From Bacteroidales bacterium (GTDB lineage Bacteria > Bacteroidota > Bacteroidia > Bacteroidales > JAIOZK01): a stretch of 64,000 nt of DNA. The stretch is from contig JAIPBS010000012.1 of the NCBI GenBank assembly GCA_021738625.1, positions 25,177 through 89,176 on the forward strand, written 5' to 3'. Below are positions 37,931 to 47,980 of the stretch, in pieces (the stretch's first letter is position 1; every line of letters begins with the position of its first letter). The position numbers and the translations under genes are program-made. The notes beneath the pieces are model-generated. The model worked only from the letters and a program-made list of their open reading frames with translations. It searched no databases and had not been told where the DNA came from.

Positions 37931-39196
37931 ATGCTGAAAAAGTATCTTGCTTCGGATTTTATCAGAAACATCCTGACGCTGATGACCGGGGCTGTTATCG
38001 CCCAGGCCATTCCTTTTCTGGCAAGCCCGCTTTTAACAAGGCTTTACACCCCCACTGATTTTGGGATATTCGCCCTTTACACGGCCATCGTTGGTACGGC
38101 TGTGGTGGTTTCCAGCCTGCGATACGAGCTGGCTATCATGCTGCCCAAAGAACAACGCGACGCCAGGTCGCTGACTTTTCTGTCAGGCTTACTGACCGTT
38201 GGTATGGCGTTACTTTCATTTGTGCTTATTTTGATCTTTAAAAATTACCTGATCGAAAAAGTCAATTCCGATCTCGATTATTTTATATGGATCGTGCCGG
38301 TGGGCTTACTCTTCAGCGGTTTGTACCAGATCATGAACTCCTTCAGCACCAGAAATAAGTTTTTTAAAAGCACCTCTGCCGGTAAGGTCACTCAGTCGGG
38401 CGCCATCATCGGTTCGCAGATCGGATTAAAGCTGCTGAGCTTTTCTTCCATCGGGCTGATCGTTGGCAAGGTGATCGGGGATTTTCTTGCTTTCCTGTAT
38501 CTTTTCATTTTGAATATCAGAAAAAATACTCTAACGCTTGCAACAGTCACCAAACAAAACATTATTGAAAACGCCCGGACGTACAAGGATTTCCCGAAGT
38601 ACCAGGCCCTGTCGGCTTTCCTGAACCAGCTGGCTCAAAACCTGCCGGCTTTGCTGCTCACCTTTTTTTACGCTCCTCAGATCGCGGGTTTTTACGCACT
38701 CACCACCCGCATCCTCAGCGCTCCCATTCGCTTGATCGGCATGTCAACCCGGGAGGTTTATTATCAGAAAGCATCGGAAATGCATGCCCGTGGGGAGAAC
38801 ATTTTCAGACTTTACCTGAAAACCACCCTGGGCCTTGCCAAAATCGGTATCATCCCCTTTATACTGTTCGGGATATTCGCCACTTATATCTTTACATGGG
38901 TTTTTGGGAACCAATGGTACACTTCCGGGATTTACGCCCAGATCATTGTGGCCTGGTCGTTTTTCCTGTTCATCAATTCACCCACAACCACAACCATCTA
39001 CATCCTCAACCTGCAACGTTTTGGGTTGAAGTTCGAATCGGTTTCGCTTACCCTGAGGGCATTCAGTCTGTTTGCCGGTTATTACTTTTTTGACAGTCAT
39101 TATTTGAGTGTGGGATTTTTTGCCCTTGCCGGAATCTTGCTAAACCTCTTCCTGATTTTGTACATTTATAGAAAATTAAAGAAAAGAACCCGATGA
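37931..39196 (+). CDS. Oligosaccharide flippase (Wzx/MATE-type)
   Basis: 421 residues with about 12 membrane helices. The N-terminus (GAVIAQAIPFLASPLLTRLYTPTDFGIFALY) is typical of Wzx flippases that move lipid-linked oligosaccharide units across the inner membrane. Its stop overlaps the CapA-like start (ATGA), making it the first gene of a tightly packed surface-glycan operon. It begins 26 bp after the DUF4340 gene. Confidence 0.9.
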   Translation: MLKKYLASDFIRNILTLMTGAVIAQAIPFLASPLLTRLYTPTDFGIFALYTAIVGTAVVVSSLRYELAIMLPKEQRDARSLTFLSGLLTVGMALLSFVLILIFKNYLIEKVNSDLDYFIWIVPVGLLFSGLYQIMNSFSTRNKFFKSTSAGKVTQSGAIIGSQIGLKLLSFSSIGLIVGKVIGDFLAFLYLFILNIRKNTLTLATVTKQNIIENARTYKDFPKYQALSAFLNQLAQNLPALLLTFFYAPQIAGFYALTTRILSAPIRLIGMSTREVYYQKASEMHARGENIFRLYLKTTLGLAKIGIIPFILFGIFATYIFTWVFGNQWYTSGIYAQIIVAWSFFLFINSPTTTTIYILNLQRFGLKFESVSLTLRAFSLFAGYYFFDSHYLSVGFFALAGILLNLFLILYIYRKLKKRTR

Positions 39197-40191
39197 GTGA
39201 CCTTTATATCATGGGAGATGTTTACCTTGACCGTCCTTTCCGGATCGACAGGGAGTTCGACCGCTTTGTTTTCAATCTTGAATATCCCATCTCAGCCGGC
39301 GGCATTCCGGCACTGAACAAGGTAAACCTCAGACAACGGCAAAGTTATATTGAGGAAACTTTCGGTAATCATCCTCAGGCTGTATGCCTGGCCAACAATC
39401 ATATTTTTGACTTCGGCAGGGAGGCATTCCTGGATACCATCGAATTTCTTGAAGAAAACAACATTGCTTTTTTCGGAGCGGGAACGCAGGAAAACAATTT
39501 CAATAATCCATGGCTGTATTCATGTGGTAGCACAACCATCGCTTTCCTGGCTTATTGCTCTCAGGAAACCGGATGTACTCCGGATAGCACCGGGGATTAT
39601 GGTGTGGCATTACTTGATTTTGAAAAGATTGTAAAGGATATTGAAGTGGCCCGTGAACAAGCCGGGCAGGTGGTTTGCATGTTACATTGGGGCGAAGAAG
39701 AGATTGCCTGTCCCAAACCCAAAGAGGTGCAACTGGCCCACAGAATAATCGATGCCGGGGCCGACCTGATCATTGGACATCATCCCCACCTGATCAGGCC
39801 TTTTGAATTCTACAAGGACAAAGCAATATTTTACTCGCTGGGAAACTTTATCTTTCCCGATTTAAATTTGAAGACTTTCTGGGACGGTAAGTATTATCAG
39901 CGAAAACTGATCAAAAAACAAAACAGGCGAAACAGGGAAGGCCTGGTTGTGGCACTGGATGAAAACGGCAAGCTGTTTAAAACAATGAAATCTTTGCAGA
40001 AAAAAAATATCATTTCAATTTCAGAGCATAAGGCGGAAAACCAGTCGGAATTCCTGAATGGAAATGAATATGCTGATTTTTATTCAAGATATTATAAGAA
40101 TACCAGAAGAAAGATCCTGATGAAATCTTTCATGCAAAATCCCAGGTTGCCGCGCAAAGGATCCATAAAAGAGCTATTGACGGGGAAATAA
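39193..40191 (+). CDS. CapA-like (PGA_cap) metallophosphoesterase-fold protein
   Basis: 332 residues. Metallophosphoesterase-like motifs of the CapA family: MGDVYLDRP, LANNHIFDFG, CMLHWGEEE, GHHPHLIRPFEFY and YSLGNFIF. Family members take part in capsule/poly-gamma-glutamate processing or surface-glycan assembly. No signal peptide or anchor, unlike CapA of Bacillus, so it is probably cytoplasmic. 4-bp overlap with the flippase, 1-bp gap to the next gene. Confidence 0.85.
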   Translation: MSDLYIMGDVYLDRPFRIDREFDRFVFNLEYPISAGGIPALNKVNLRQRQSYIEETFGNHPQAVCLANNHIFDFGREAFLDTIEFLEENNIAFFGAGTQENNFNNPWLYSCGSTTIAFLAYCSQETGCTPDSTGDYGVALLDFEKIVKDIEVAREQAGQVVCMLHWGEEEIACPKPKEVQLAHRIIDAGADLIIGHHPHLIRPFEFYKDKAIFYSLGNFIFPDLNLKTFWDGKYYQRKLIKKQNRRNREGLVVALDENGKLFKTMKSLQKKNIISISEHKAENQSEFLNGNEYADFYSRYYKNTRRKILMKSFMQNPRLPRKGSIKELLTGK

Positions 40192-40192
40192 T

Positions 40193-41434
40193 ATGACCGA
40201 TCCGATTCGAGAAATATTCAAATCATTTTATCTGAAAACACCTTTTCAGGGGGTGTCACTGGAAAAGATGCTGCAGCATGCTTTTGAACACGTTCCCTTT
40301 TACAAGCCATACAAAGGAAGCAACATAGCCGACTTGCCTTTCCTTAGCAGGGAAATGCTGAAAAATGAATTTGACAATCTGAAATCGGATGATCTGCAAA
40401 GCCGAAACTGGTTTTACAAATTTTCGGGGGGGAGCACAGGCGAGCCGGTGCGTTTGGTACAGGACACCGACTATAAAAAGCACCAACGGGTGGTGACCTA
40501 CCGGCAAAAAAGTTGGTGCGGATATGAATTTGGTGAACCCTTGATCCATTTATGGGGAAGCATGCGTGATGTAAAAGAATCTTCGGGAAGCTTAGCGGGT
40601 AAAATGATCAATTATCTTAAAAACCTGAAGGTGTTGAATGTATTTATGATGACCGAAGAACGCATGCATGAATACATCAGGATTATTAACCGTTTCAGGC
40701 CGAAGCTGATCGTTGCCTACGCCCAGCCAGCTTATGAGCTGGCGTTGTTTGCCGAAAGGGAAAATCTAGAGATTCGGCCGCCTGCTGCATTCATGAGTTC
40801 GGCGGGAACGCTTTACCCTTTCATGAAACAAAAAATTGAAGAGGTTTTTCTGGTGCCGGTTTATAACCGCTACGGCACAAGAGAGGTGGGAAACATTGCT
40901 TGCTCAGCTGCAAACCATGAAGAATTACGTATTTCAACCGACAATGTATTTGTTGAAGTGGTGAATGAGCACGGAGAAGCCTGCAAGGATGGTGAGGAAG
41001 GCGAAGTGGCCGTGACCGGCCTGGTGAATTTTGCCATGCCGCTGATCCGCTATAAGCTGGGCGACCGGGCTGTGATGAACCGGTCGAAGTATGATTTTCC
41101 CGTGCTGGAAAAGCTTAGCGGCAGGGTAACCGATGTGCTGAAAACAGATGATGGGGCGCTTATACCGGCCGAATATTTTATTCACATCATTGGCGTGGTG
41201 ATGAATAAAGGCAATTCATGGATTGGTCGTTTCCAGGTGATCCAGAAAGCCCCGGAAAAAGTGGAAGTGAATATTATTCGCATAGGCGAGCCTGATGAAA
41301 CCGATTTGAAGTTGATCAGAGAAAACATCCGCAGGGTAATGGGTTATGGTTGCAAAGTGAATTTTAACTTTGTAGAGGAAATCCCGGAGCTGAAGTCCGG
41401 TAAATACAGCTATGTCATTAATGAGATGAAATAA
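40193..41434 (+). CDS. CapK/phenylacetate-CoA-ligase-like adenylating enzyme
   Basis: 413 residues. AMP-binding motif FSGGSTGEPVRLVQD, then YNRYGTREVGNIA and RYKLGDRAV, SGRVTDVLKTDDG near the C-terminus. Homologues (CapK) are common in capsule loci with no settled reaction; they may activate a carboxylic acid for attachment to the glycan. Start is one base after the CapA stop; its own stop overlaps the GT4 start (TAATG). Confidence 0.85.
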   Translation: MTDPIREIFKSFYLKTPFQGVSLEKMLQHAFEHVPFYKPYKGSNIADLPFLSREMLKNEFDNLKSDDLQSRNWFYKFSGGSTGEPVRLVQDTDYKKHQRVVTYRQKSWCGYEFGEPLIHLWGSMRDVKESSGSLAGKMINYLKNLKVLNVFMMTEERMHEYIRIINRFRPKLIVAYAQPAYELALFAERENLEIRPPAAFMSSAGTLYPFMKQKIEEVFLVPVYNRYGTREVGNIACSAANHEELRISTDNVFVEVVNEHGEACKDGEEGEVAVTGLVNFAMPLIRYKLGDRAVMNRSKYDFPVLEKLSGRVTDVLKTDDGALIPAEYFIHIIGVVMNKGNSWIGRFQVIQKAPEKVEVNIIRIGEPDETDLKLIRENIRRVMGYGCKVNFNFVEEIPELKSGKYSYVINEMK

Positions 41435-42537
41435 TGGGCAAGAAAATCCTGTATATCGTTTCCAATTTCAGGCGCTGTGGCCCGAGCAACCAGCTGCTTT
41501 ATCTTTTAAGCAATCTAGATAGATCTGCATTTGATCCATCTGTGCTGACCCTTGCCCCGGAGCCTGCGGACAGCAGGATCCATGATTTCCGGGCGTTGGA
41601 TGTCAACATCTATGAGCTGAAAATGTCGAGGAAGCAATTTGCTTTTCGCGGGCAGTCCGTATTGAAAAGCGTGGTTCATGAAGTGGTTCCCGATCTCATC
41701 CATAGCCAGGGATTGCGTCCCGATCAGGCGGCTTCAAAGATCAAAGGCATTCCTTCCGTGTTCACACTTCGTAACGATCCTTTTGTGGATTACCCTATGA
41801 AATATGGAAAAATGATGGGCGCTTGGATGGCACGCAAACATCTGAAACTGGCCCGCAAAAACCCGCATTCCGTCTTGTGCTCGAAAAGCCTGCACGATAG
41901 TTTTTTAGAAAAATATGAGCTGGATATACCATACATACAAAACGGAGTCGATACTTCTTTTTACAAAGCTGTAGCCGAAGAAAACAAAGCCAGTTTAAGA
42001 AAGGAATATGGATTTAATGAGCAGGAAAGCATTTTACTGACCGTGGGCAGCCTTTTGCCGCGCAAAGACGTTGGCACACTTGTTCGTGCCGTATTGAATA
42101 TGAAAGCCGATGTACGATTGCTGATCGTAGGAAGCGGACCGATGAAACAGGAGTTGAAAAGTCTGGCAGGCGGTGATCGTCGTATTGTTTTTGCCGGGAT
42201 GCAGGAGGATGTAAGGGATTTTATGCATTTGTCCGATTTATTTGTTTCTGCCTCCATTTCGGAGGGACTTCCCAACACACTGCTTGAAGCAATGTCTTGC
42301 GGATTGCCGGTACTGCTGTCGGATATTCCGGCCCACAGGGAAATTTTTGACGAAGGTGAGGAGGATGTCTTTTTCAAAATCTCTGAGGAGCATGAACTGG
42401 CAGGAAAGATCGAAAAAATGCTTGCATCAAATCTTAAAGAAATGGGTCGGAACCTGCGAAATGTCGTTGAGCGGGAATTCAGCGCTGAATCGATGACGGA
42501 AAAATACCAGGAATTGTATTTAAAGATTATCACATGA
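41434..42537 (+). CDS. Glycosyltransferase family 4
   Basis: 367 residues, GT-B fold. N-terminal domain with IVSNFRRCGPSNQLLYLLSNLD; C-terminal donor domain with VGSLLPRKDVGTLVRAV, FAGMQEDVRDFM and the GT4 signature SEGLPNTLLEAMSCGLPVL. Adds a sugar to the lipid-linked repeat unit. 4-bp overlap (ATGA) with the next gene. Confidence 0.92.
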   Translation: MGKKILYIVSNFRRCGPSNQLLYLLSNLDRSAFDPSVLTLAPEPADSRIHDFRALDVNIYELKMSRKQFAFRGQSVLKSVVHEVVPDLIHSQGLRPDQAASKIKGIPSVFTLRNDPFVDYPMKYGKMMGAWMARKHLKLARKNPHSVLCSKSLHDSFLEKYELDIPYIQNGVDTSFYKAVAEENKASLRKEYGFNEQESILLTVGSLLPRKDVGTLVRAVLNMKADVRLLIVGSGPMKQELKSLAGGDRRIVFAGMQEDVRDFMHLSDLFVSASISEGLPNTLLEAMSCGLPVLLSDIPAHREIFDEGEEDVFFKISEEHELAGKIEKMLASNLKEMGRNLRNVVEREFSAESMTEKYQELYLKIIT

Positions 42538-43799
42538 GCAGTCAGTATTCAAATACCGAGCGATTGATTGCTTCCGCCCTGTCTTCTTTCCCGGGGACGA
42601 AACAGAGGATCAAAAGGCTGTATCAAAAGCTTAGTTACCTGTTTCATAAAAACAATCACAGCTTTCATTCGGAATACGAATTGAAGGAATATAGCTATAA
42701 AAACCATGAAACCTTTTTCGGTTATTACGACCGTTCCCCTCTGAATGCCATCGGGAAATATCTGCTTTTCCACGCCACAGAGCATTCAACACTCAAACCG
42801 CCCGATCCCGAAAAAGAAATCGAGATTGTTTTAAGTGATTTTGAAAGCGGTGAGATTTCATCGGCTTTCACAACAAAAGCTTACAACTGGCAACAGGGCA
42901 GCCGGGCCATGTGGCTCGATAACGAACGGTTCATTTTTAATGATTATGATACGAATAATGATGTTTACATCAGTAAGATCGGAAATGCAGTTGCAGGAAA
43001 GATCGTGAAACCCGTCGGCTTCCCGGTTTATGATTGTCATCGGAATAAGGCCGTCAGCCTGAACTTCGACAGGCTGCATCTGCTGCGCCCGGATTACGGA
43101 TATGCAAACCGTAAAGAAAAAATTAACACCGGCGCCCTGGACGACAACAATGACGGTATCTTTCTGATAGACCTGGAAAGCGGAGAACATCAGCTTATTA
43201 TTTCACTCGAACATTTGAAATCCATCCAAAGGATTCCTGAATTTAAAAAATCCCTTCACAAGGTAAACCACCTGATGTATAGTCCGGATGGCAATGCTTT
43301 CATGTTCCTTCATCGCTGGATCAACCGGGGGGTGAGAAATGACAGACTCTTTGTTGCGGATGCATCGGGAAAAGATATACAGCTGCTGGCCGAAGGCATG
43401 GTAAGCCACTGCGCCTGGGATGGCAGTGACAGGATCATTGGCTATTTCAGCAATGAAAAGCGGTCAGGTTGGCATCGTATTGATTTAAAACAGGAAAGGC
43501 CGGTTGTTTCTGAAATACCTTCGATGCGTTCATTCCGAGATGGCCACCCGAACATTCATTACAACCGGATGATTTTCGACAGCTATCCCGATAAATCAAG
43601 GATGAAACATTTATACCTGGCAGATCTTCGAAAAGGAAGCATTAAAGAGATCGGTTCATTTTTTGAGGGGCTGAAATTTTACGGGCAGACCCGTTGCGAT
43701 TTGCACCCTCGCTGGGACCTGAATGGGGAATATATGTTTGTGGATTCCGTTCATAAGGGCAAACGTCAGTTGTATTCAATTTTGTACAGACATGAGTAG
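42534..43799 (+). CDS. Beta-propeller protein of the surface-glycan operon
   Basis: 421 residues with WD/TolB-like propeller blades, for example MYSPDGNAFMFLHRWIN, LHPRWDLNGEYMFVDSVHKGKRQ, and DDNNDGIFLIDLESGE. No signal peptide or catalytic motif seen. Embedded in the operon with a 4-bp overlap before and an 8-bp overlap after. Its role in glycan assembly is unknown; it could be a scaffold or bind the product. Confidence 0.7.
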   Translation: MSSQYSNTERLIASALSSFPGTKQRIKRLYQKLSYLFHKNNHSFHSEYELKEYSYKNHETFFGYYDRSPLNAIGKYLLFHATEHSTLKPPDPEKEIEIVLSDFESGEISSAFTTKAYNWQQGSRAMWLDNERFIFNDYDTNNDVYISKIGNAVAGKIVKPVGFPVYDCHRNKAVSLNFDRLHLLRPDYGYANRKEKINTGALDDNNDGIFLIDLESGEHQLIISLEHLKSIQRIPEFKKSLHKVNHLMYSPDGNAFMFLHRWINRGVRNDRLFVADASGKDIQLLAEGMVSHCAWDGSDRIIGYFSNEKRSGWHRIDLKQERPVVSEIPSMRSFRDGHPNIHYNRMIFDSYPDKSRMKHLYLADLRKGSIKEIGSFFEGLKFYGQTRCDLHPRWDLNGEYMFVDSVHKGKRQLYSILYRHE

Positions 43800-44607
43800 A
43801 ATTGCAGTTTTGCTACCGGTTTATGCAGGAGATGATCCCTGTTATTTTGGTCAGGCCGTGAAAAGCTTGAAAATACAAAACACCAAACGACTGGATGTTG
43901 TTCTGGTTGTGGATGGACCCACTGGTCCTGAACTCGAAAAGGTGATTGACAACCACAAAGGCTGTTTTTCAAAGATCATCCGGCTGGAAGAAAACAAAGG
44001 ATTGGCGGTTGCTCTGAACAAAGGAATTGAATATTGCCTGGAAAGCGGTTACGAATACATTGCCCGCATGGACGCCGACGACATCAGCCTGGTGAATCGT
44101 TTTAAGAAACAGGCGGAATTTTTAAAGACAAATCCCGAAGTACATTTGGTAGGCGGCGCCATTGAGGAGATCGATGAAAAAGGAAAAAGCAGAAATAAGG
44201 TCATCAGGTACCCATTAAGCCATGAGGAATGTTTTACATTTTTTGAAAAACGCGACCCATTGGCCCATCCTGCAGTGATGTTCAGAAGAAGTTTTTTTGA
44301 ACGGGCCGGGATGTATGATGAAAAATTCAGGAAAAACCAGGATACGCAATTGTGGTTCAGTGCGTTTAAAGCGGGCTGCAAATTTGCCAACCTGCCCGAT
44401 GTGGTTTTACAATTCCGTATGACAGATCAGTTTTTCGGCAGCAGACGCGGCGGTTATCAACGGGCGAGAACCATCTACCGCGAACGCCTGCTCCTCAACC
44501 GGGAACTTGGTTACGGACCTGCTGCCAACCGTTTTGCCTGGGCTATGTTCCTGCTTACCATTGCCCCGGCCTTCATACGCAAAATCGCCTACCGGCTGTT
44601 TCGATGA
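43792..44607 (+). CDS. Glycosyltransferase family 2
   Basis: 271 residues from ATG 43792 (MSRIAVLLPVYAGDDP); this start overlaps the propeller stop by 8 bp, and a longer frame upstream is only propeller coding sequence read out of frame. Motifs: VLLPVYAGD, VVDGPTGPE, RMDADDISLVNRFKKQ, AHPAVMFRRSFFERAGMYDE. Last gene of the packed operon. Confidence 0.92.
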   Translation: MSRIAVLLPVYAGDDPCYFGQAVKSLKIQNTKRLDVVLVVDGPTGPELEKVIDNHKGCFSKIIRLEENKGLAVALNKGIEYCLESGYEYIARMDADDISLVNRFKKQAEFLKTNPEVHLVGGAIEEIDEKGKSRNKVIRYPLSHEECFTFFEKRDPLAHPAVMFRRSFFERAGMYDEKFRKNQDTQLWFSAFKAGCKFANLPDVVLQFRMTDQFFGSRRGGYQRARTIYRERLLLNRELGYGPAANRFAWAMFLLTIAPAFIRKIAYRLFR

Positions 44608-44620
44608 ACTTGTTTTGTGT

Positions 44621-44758
44621 TCAAAGTTCAAAGTTCAAAGTTCAAATGTTCAAAGTTCAAATGTTCAAATGTTCAAATGTTCAAATGTTCAAATGTTCAA
44701 ATGTTCAAATGTTCAAATGTTCAAATGTTCAAAGTTCAAATGTTCAAAGTTTAAAGTT
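44621..44758. repeat. Tandem 7/8-bp repeat array (TTCAAAG / TTCAAATG)
   Basis: About 17 units alternating between 7-mers TTCAAAG and 8-mers TTCAAATG, with one stretch of about nine TTCAAATG units in a row. It fills half of the 297-bp gap between the GT2 and ligase-like genes. The rest of the gap has looser CAGTCATAnAACC repeats (about 44770-44805) and then the ligase leader. Related heptamers recur at 53491-53532. Confidence 0.9.
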
Positions 44759-44880
44759 GGCTTCAATCATACAGTCATACAACCATGCAGTCATATAACC
44801 ACTCACAAAACTTCATTCGTGCATTAGTCGCTATAACAAATCAACTATCCTGCCTTCTTAGCTTGTTCCACATATTTTCC

Positions 44881-44888
44881 TAATTTTG
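44881..44888 (+). promoter_or_regulatory. Candidate -7 box (TAATTTTG) for the O-antigen ligase-like gene
   Basis: TAATTTTG fits TAnnTTTG 16 bp before ATG 44905. No good -33 TTG at the right distance. Confidence 0.35.
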
Positions 44889-44904
44889 GCCCAAAATCAA
44901 TTGC

Positions 44905-46326
44905 ATGGCTTCTTTGGCCCTGATGAAAAAAAGGATATTCAATCAGATCTATTTCTTTTTGTTTATGCTGCTGGCTTTGCTGCTGCCGCTACAAAAAGAA
45001 TGGGTGGTGTATAGCATCGGGCTGATCTTCTTGTTCTGGTTGCTTGAAAAACCATGGTATTTTGTAATTGCCGGTGCTTACCTCTGGATTATCTGGAGTA
45101 CGCAATCTGTTTTGCTGTTCGTGGTGGGCTTGATTATTTTGCTGGGCGTTATTGAGCTGATTCAGTGGATGTTTGGCCTGGGGTGTCATTCCCATTTTTA
45201 CAAGCTTAAAAATGAACCTTTTAGAAGAAACATCCTTGCTTTTTCAGGTTTTTACCTGCTCTATATTCTTGGCCTGACCTATAGTCAAAATCTGGAATAT
45301 GCATCTTTCGATCTGGAGGTGAAGTTCAGCATGTTCGTTTTTCCTGTCCTGTTGTCAACAATGCGAAAGGAGGTCTTCAAAGGGAAAGGTTTCAATCTTA
45401 TCCTGGTATTGTTTGTGATTGGTTGTGTGATCAGCACCCTGGTAAGTATTGGTGTAGCAGTTGGCAACTATCTCCATAGTTTTAATGAAGAAGTGTTTTA
45501 TTACAGGTGGCTTTCCTATTATCATCATCCCGGCTACCTGTCGATGTATCTTGTTTTTGCCATCGCCATCCTGATGTGGTTCATGCTGAAAAGAAAAGAA
45601 TTAAAGCTGGATCTTTGGCATTGCATATCATTTTGTTTCCTGATTTTCTATTTCAGCATTATTATTGTTATGCTTAGCTCCAAGGCCGGCGTTCTGAGCC
45701 TGCTGGTGGTTTACATGCTGCTGGTGGCCCACATCATTGTTTATGAGAAAAAGATCATTCAGGGGCTGGTTTACATTTTGCTCATCTCAGGGATGTTATT
45801 CCTGTCATTCAGATATTTTTCCTATTCACTTAACCGTATTATCTCTTACAAAGAAGTTGTGAAAGAGAGCATAAAAAATGACATCAATAAACCGGGAGAA
45901 GAGGGCGACCGGGTAACGCTTTGGAAAAACACCCTGGAAGTCTTGAAAGATCATATCATTTTCGGGGTAGGGACGGGAGACGTAGATGATAAGCTGATGG
46001 AAGAATATAAGAGGAACAAGGTCAGAGAGGCTTATGAAAAACATTTGAATGCGCATAATCAGTATTTACAAACATTTCTGTCGTTGGGAATTGCAGGTTT
46101 TCTGGCCCTGATGCTTGTGATCATCCTACCTGCTTTTTACAGCCTGAAGCGGCGAAACCTGCTCTATGTCACTTTCTTGTTGATCCTCTCCATCAATCTG
46201 CTGGTCGAATCCATGTTTGAAACCCAGGCGGGGGTGGTGTTTTATGCTTTCTTTAACGCCTTGCTGTTTTTCTCCTTCGGGCTGAAGGAACAGCAAAACC
46301 ATAAATCCTTCGTAGCAAAGTTTTAA
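44905..46326 (+). CDS. O-antigen ligase/polymerase-like membrane protein (WaaL/Wzy type)
   Basis: 473 residues, about 12 membrane helices with one long extracytoplasmic loop (about 310-395) containing GDRVTLWKNTLEVLKDHIIFGVGTGD-type sequence and the signature HLNAHNQYLQTFLSLGIAG, the HN-x-YL-x6-G-x-G block of the O-antigen ligase family. It joins or polymerises lipid-linked glycan on the periplasmic side. Start may also be at ATG 44923. Separated from the main operon by the repeat array. Confidence 0.85.
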   Translation: MASLALMKKRIFNQIYFFLFMLLALLLPLQKEWVVYSIGLIFLFWLLEKPWYFVIAGAYLWIIWSTQSVLLFVVGLIILLGVIELIQWMFGLGCHSHFYKLKNEPFRRNILAFSGFYLLYILGLTYSQNLEYASFDLEVKFSMFVFPVLLSTMRKEVFKGKGFNLILVLFVIGCVISTLVSIGVAVGNYLHSFNEEVFYYRWLSYYHHPGYLSMYLVFAIAILMWFMLKRKELKLDLWHCISFCFLIFYFSIIIVMLSSKAGVLSLLVVYMLLVAHIIVYEKKIIQGLVYILLISGMLFLSFRYFSYSLNRIISYKEVVKESIKNDINKPGEEGDRVTLWKNTLEVLKDHIIFGVGTGDVDDKLMEEYKRNKVREAYEKHLNAHNQYLQTFLSLGIAGFLALMLVIILPAFYSLKRRNLLYVTFLLILSINLLVESMFETQAGVVFYAFFNALLFFSFGLKEQQNHKSFVAKF

Positions 46327-46392
46327 GTATGTGGGAATATACGATGGCTTCCTTTAATGATTTGTTTAAGACGAGATTTTATTGGATAAAAA

Positions 46393-46420
46393 AAAGCGCG
46401 GCAATCTCTCACCGCGCTTT
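46393..46420 (-). terminator. Terminator of gdhA
   Basis: AAAGCGCGG (46393-46401) pairs with CCGCGCTTT (46412-46420); on the minus strand it is followed by a long T run. It also lies after the ligase-like gene on the plus strand, where it may act as a weaker second terminator. Confidence 0.8.
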
Positions 46421-46440
46421 CTAAAAATTAAGAATGCTTA

Positions 46441-47805
<1,365 letters not shown>

Positions 47806-47929
47806 TTAGTTAATTGGTTAAAAAAGATTGAATTAAGGGGGCAATAATAGGTAAAAATTTCCATCCCCCCACGGCAATCATGTTAATTTTTTAACAGGCC
47901 GGGCTAATTTAGAAAGATGTCAGATAAAA

Positions 47930-47957
47930 AAACCCGGCACTCATCAGCGCCGGGTTT
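47930..47957 (-). terminator. Terminator of the NuoE/NuoF/fusion operon
   Basis: AAACCCGGC (47930-47938) pairs with GCCGGGTTT (47949-47957), followed by a T run on the minus strand. Located 24 bp past the stop of the 1232-aa gene. Confidence 0.8.
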
Positions 47958-47980
47958 CGATCTTTCAGTAAAATTCCGCC

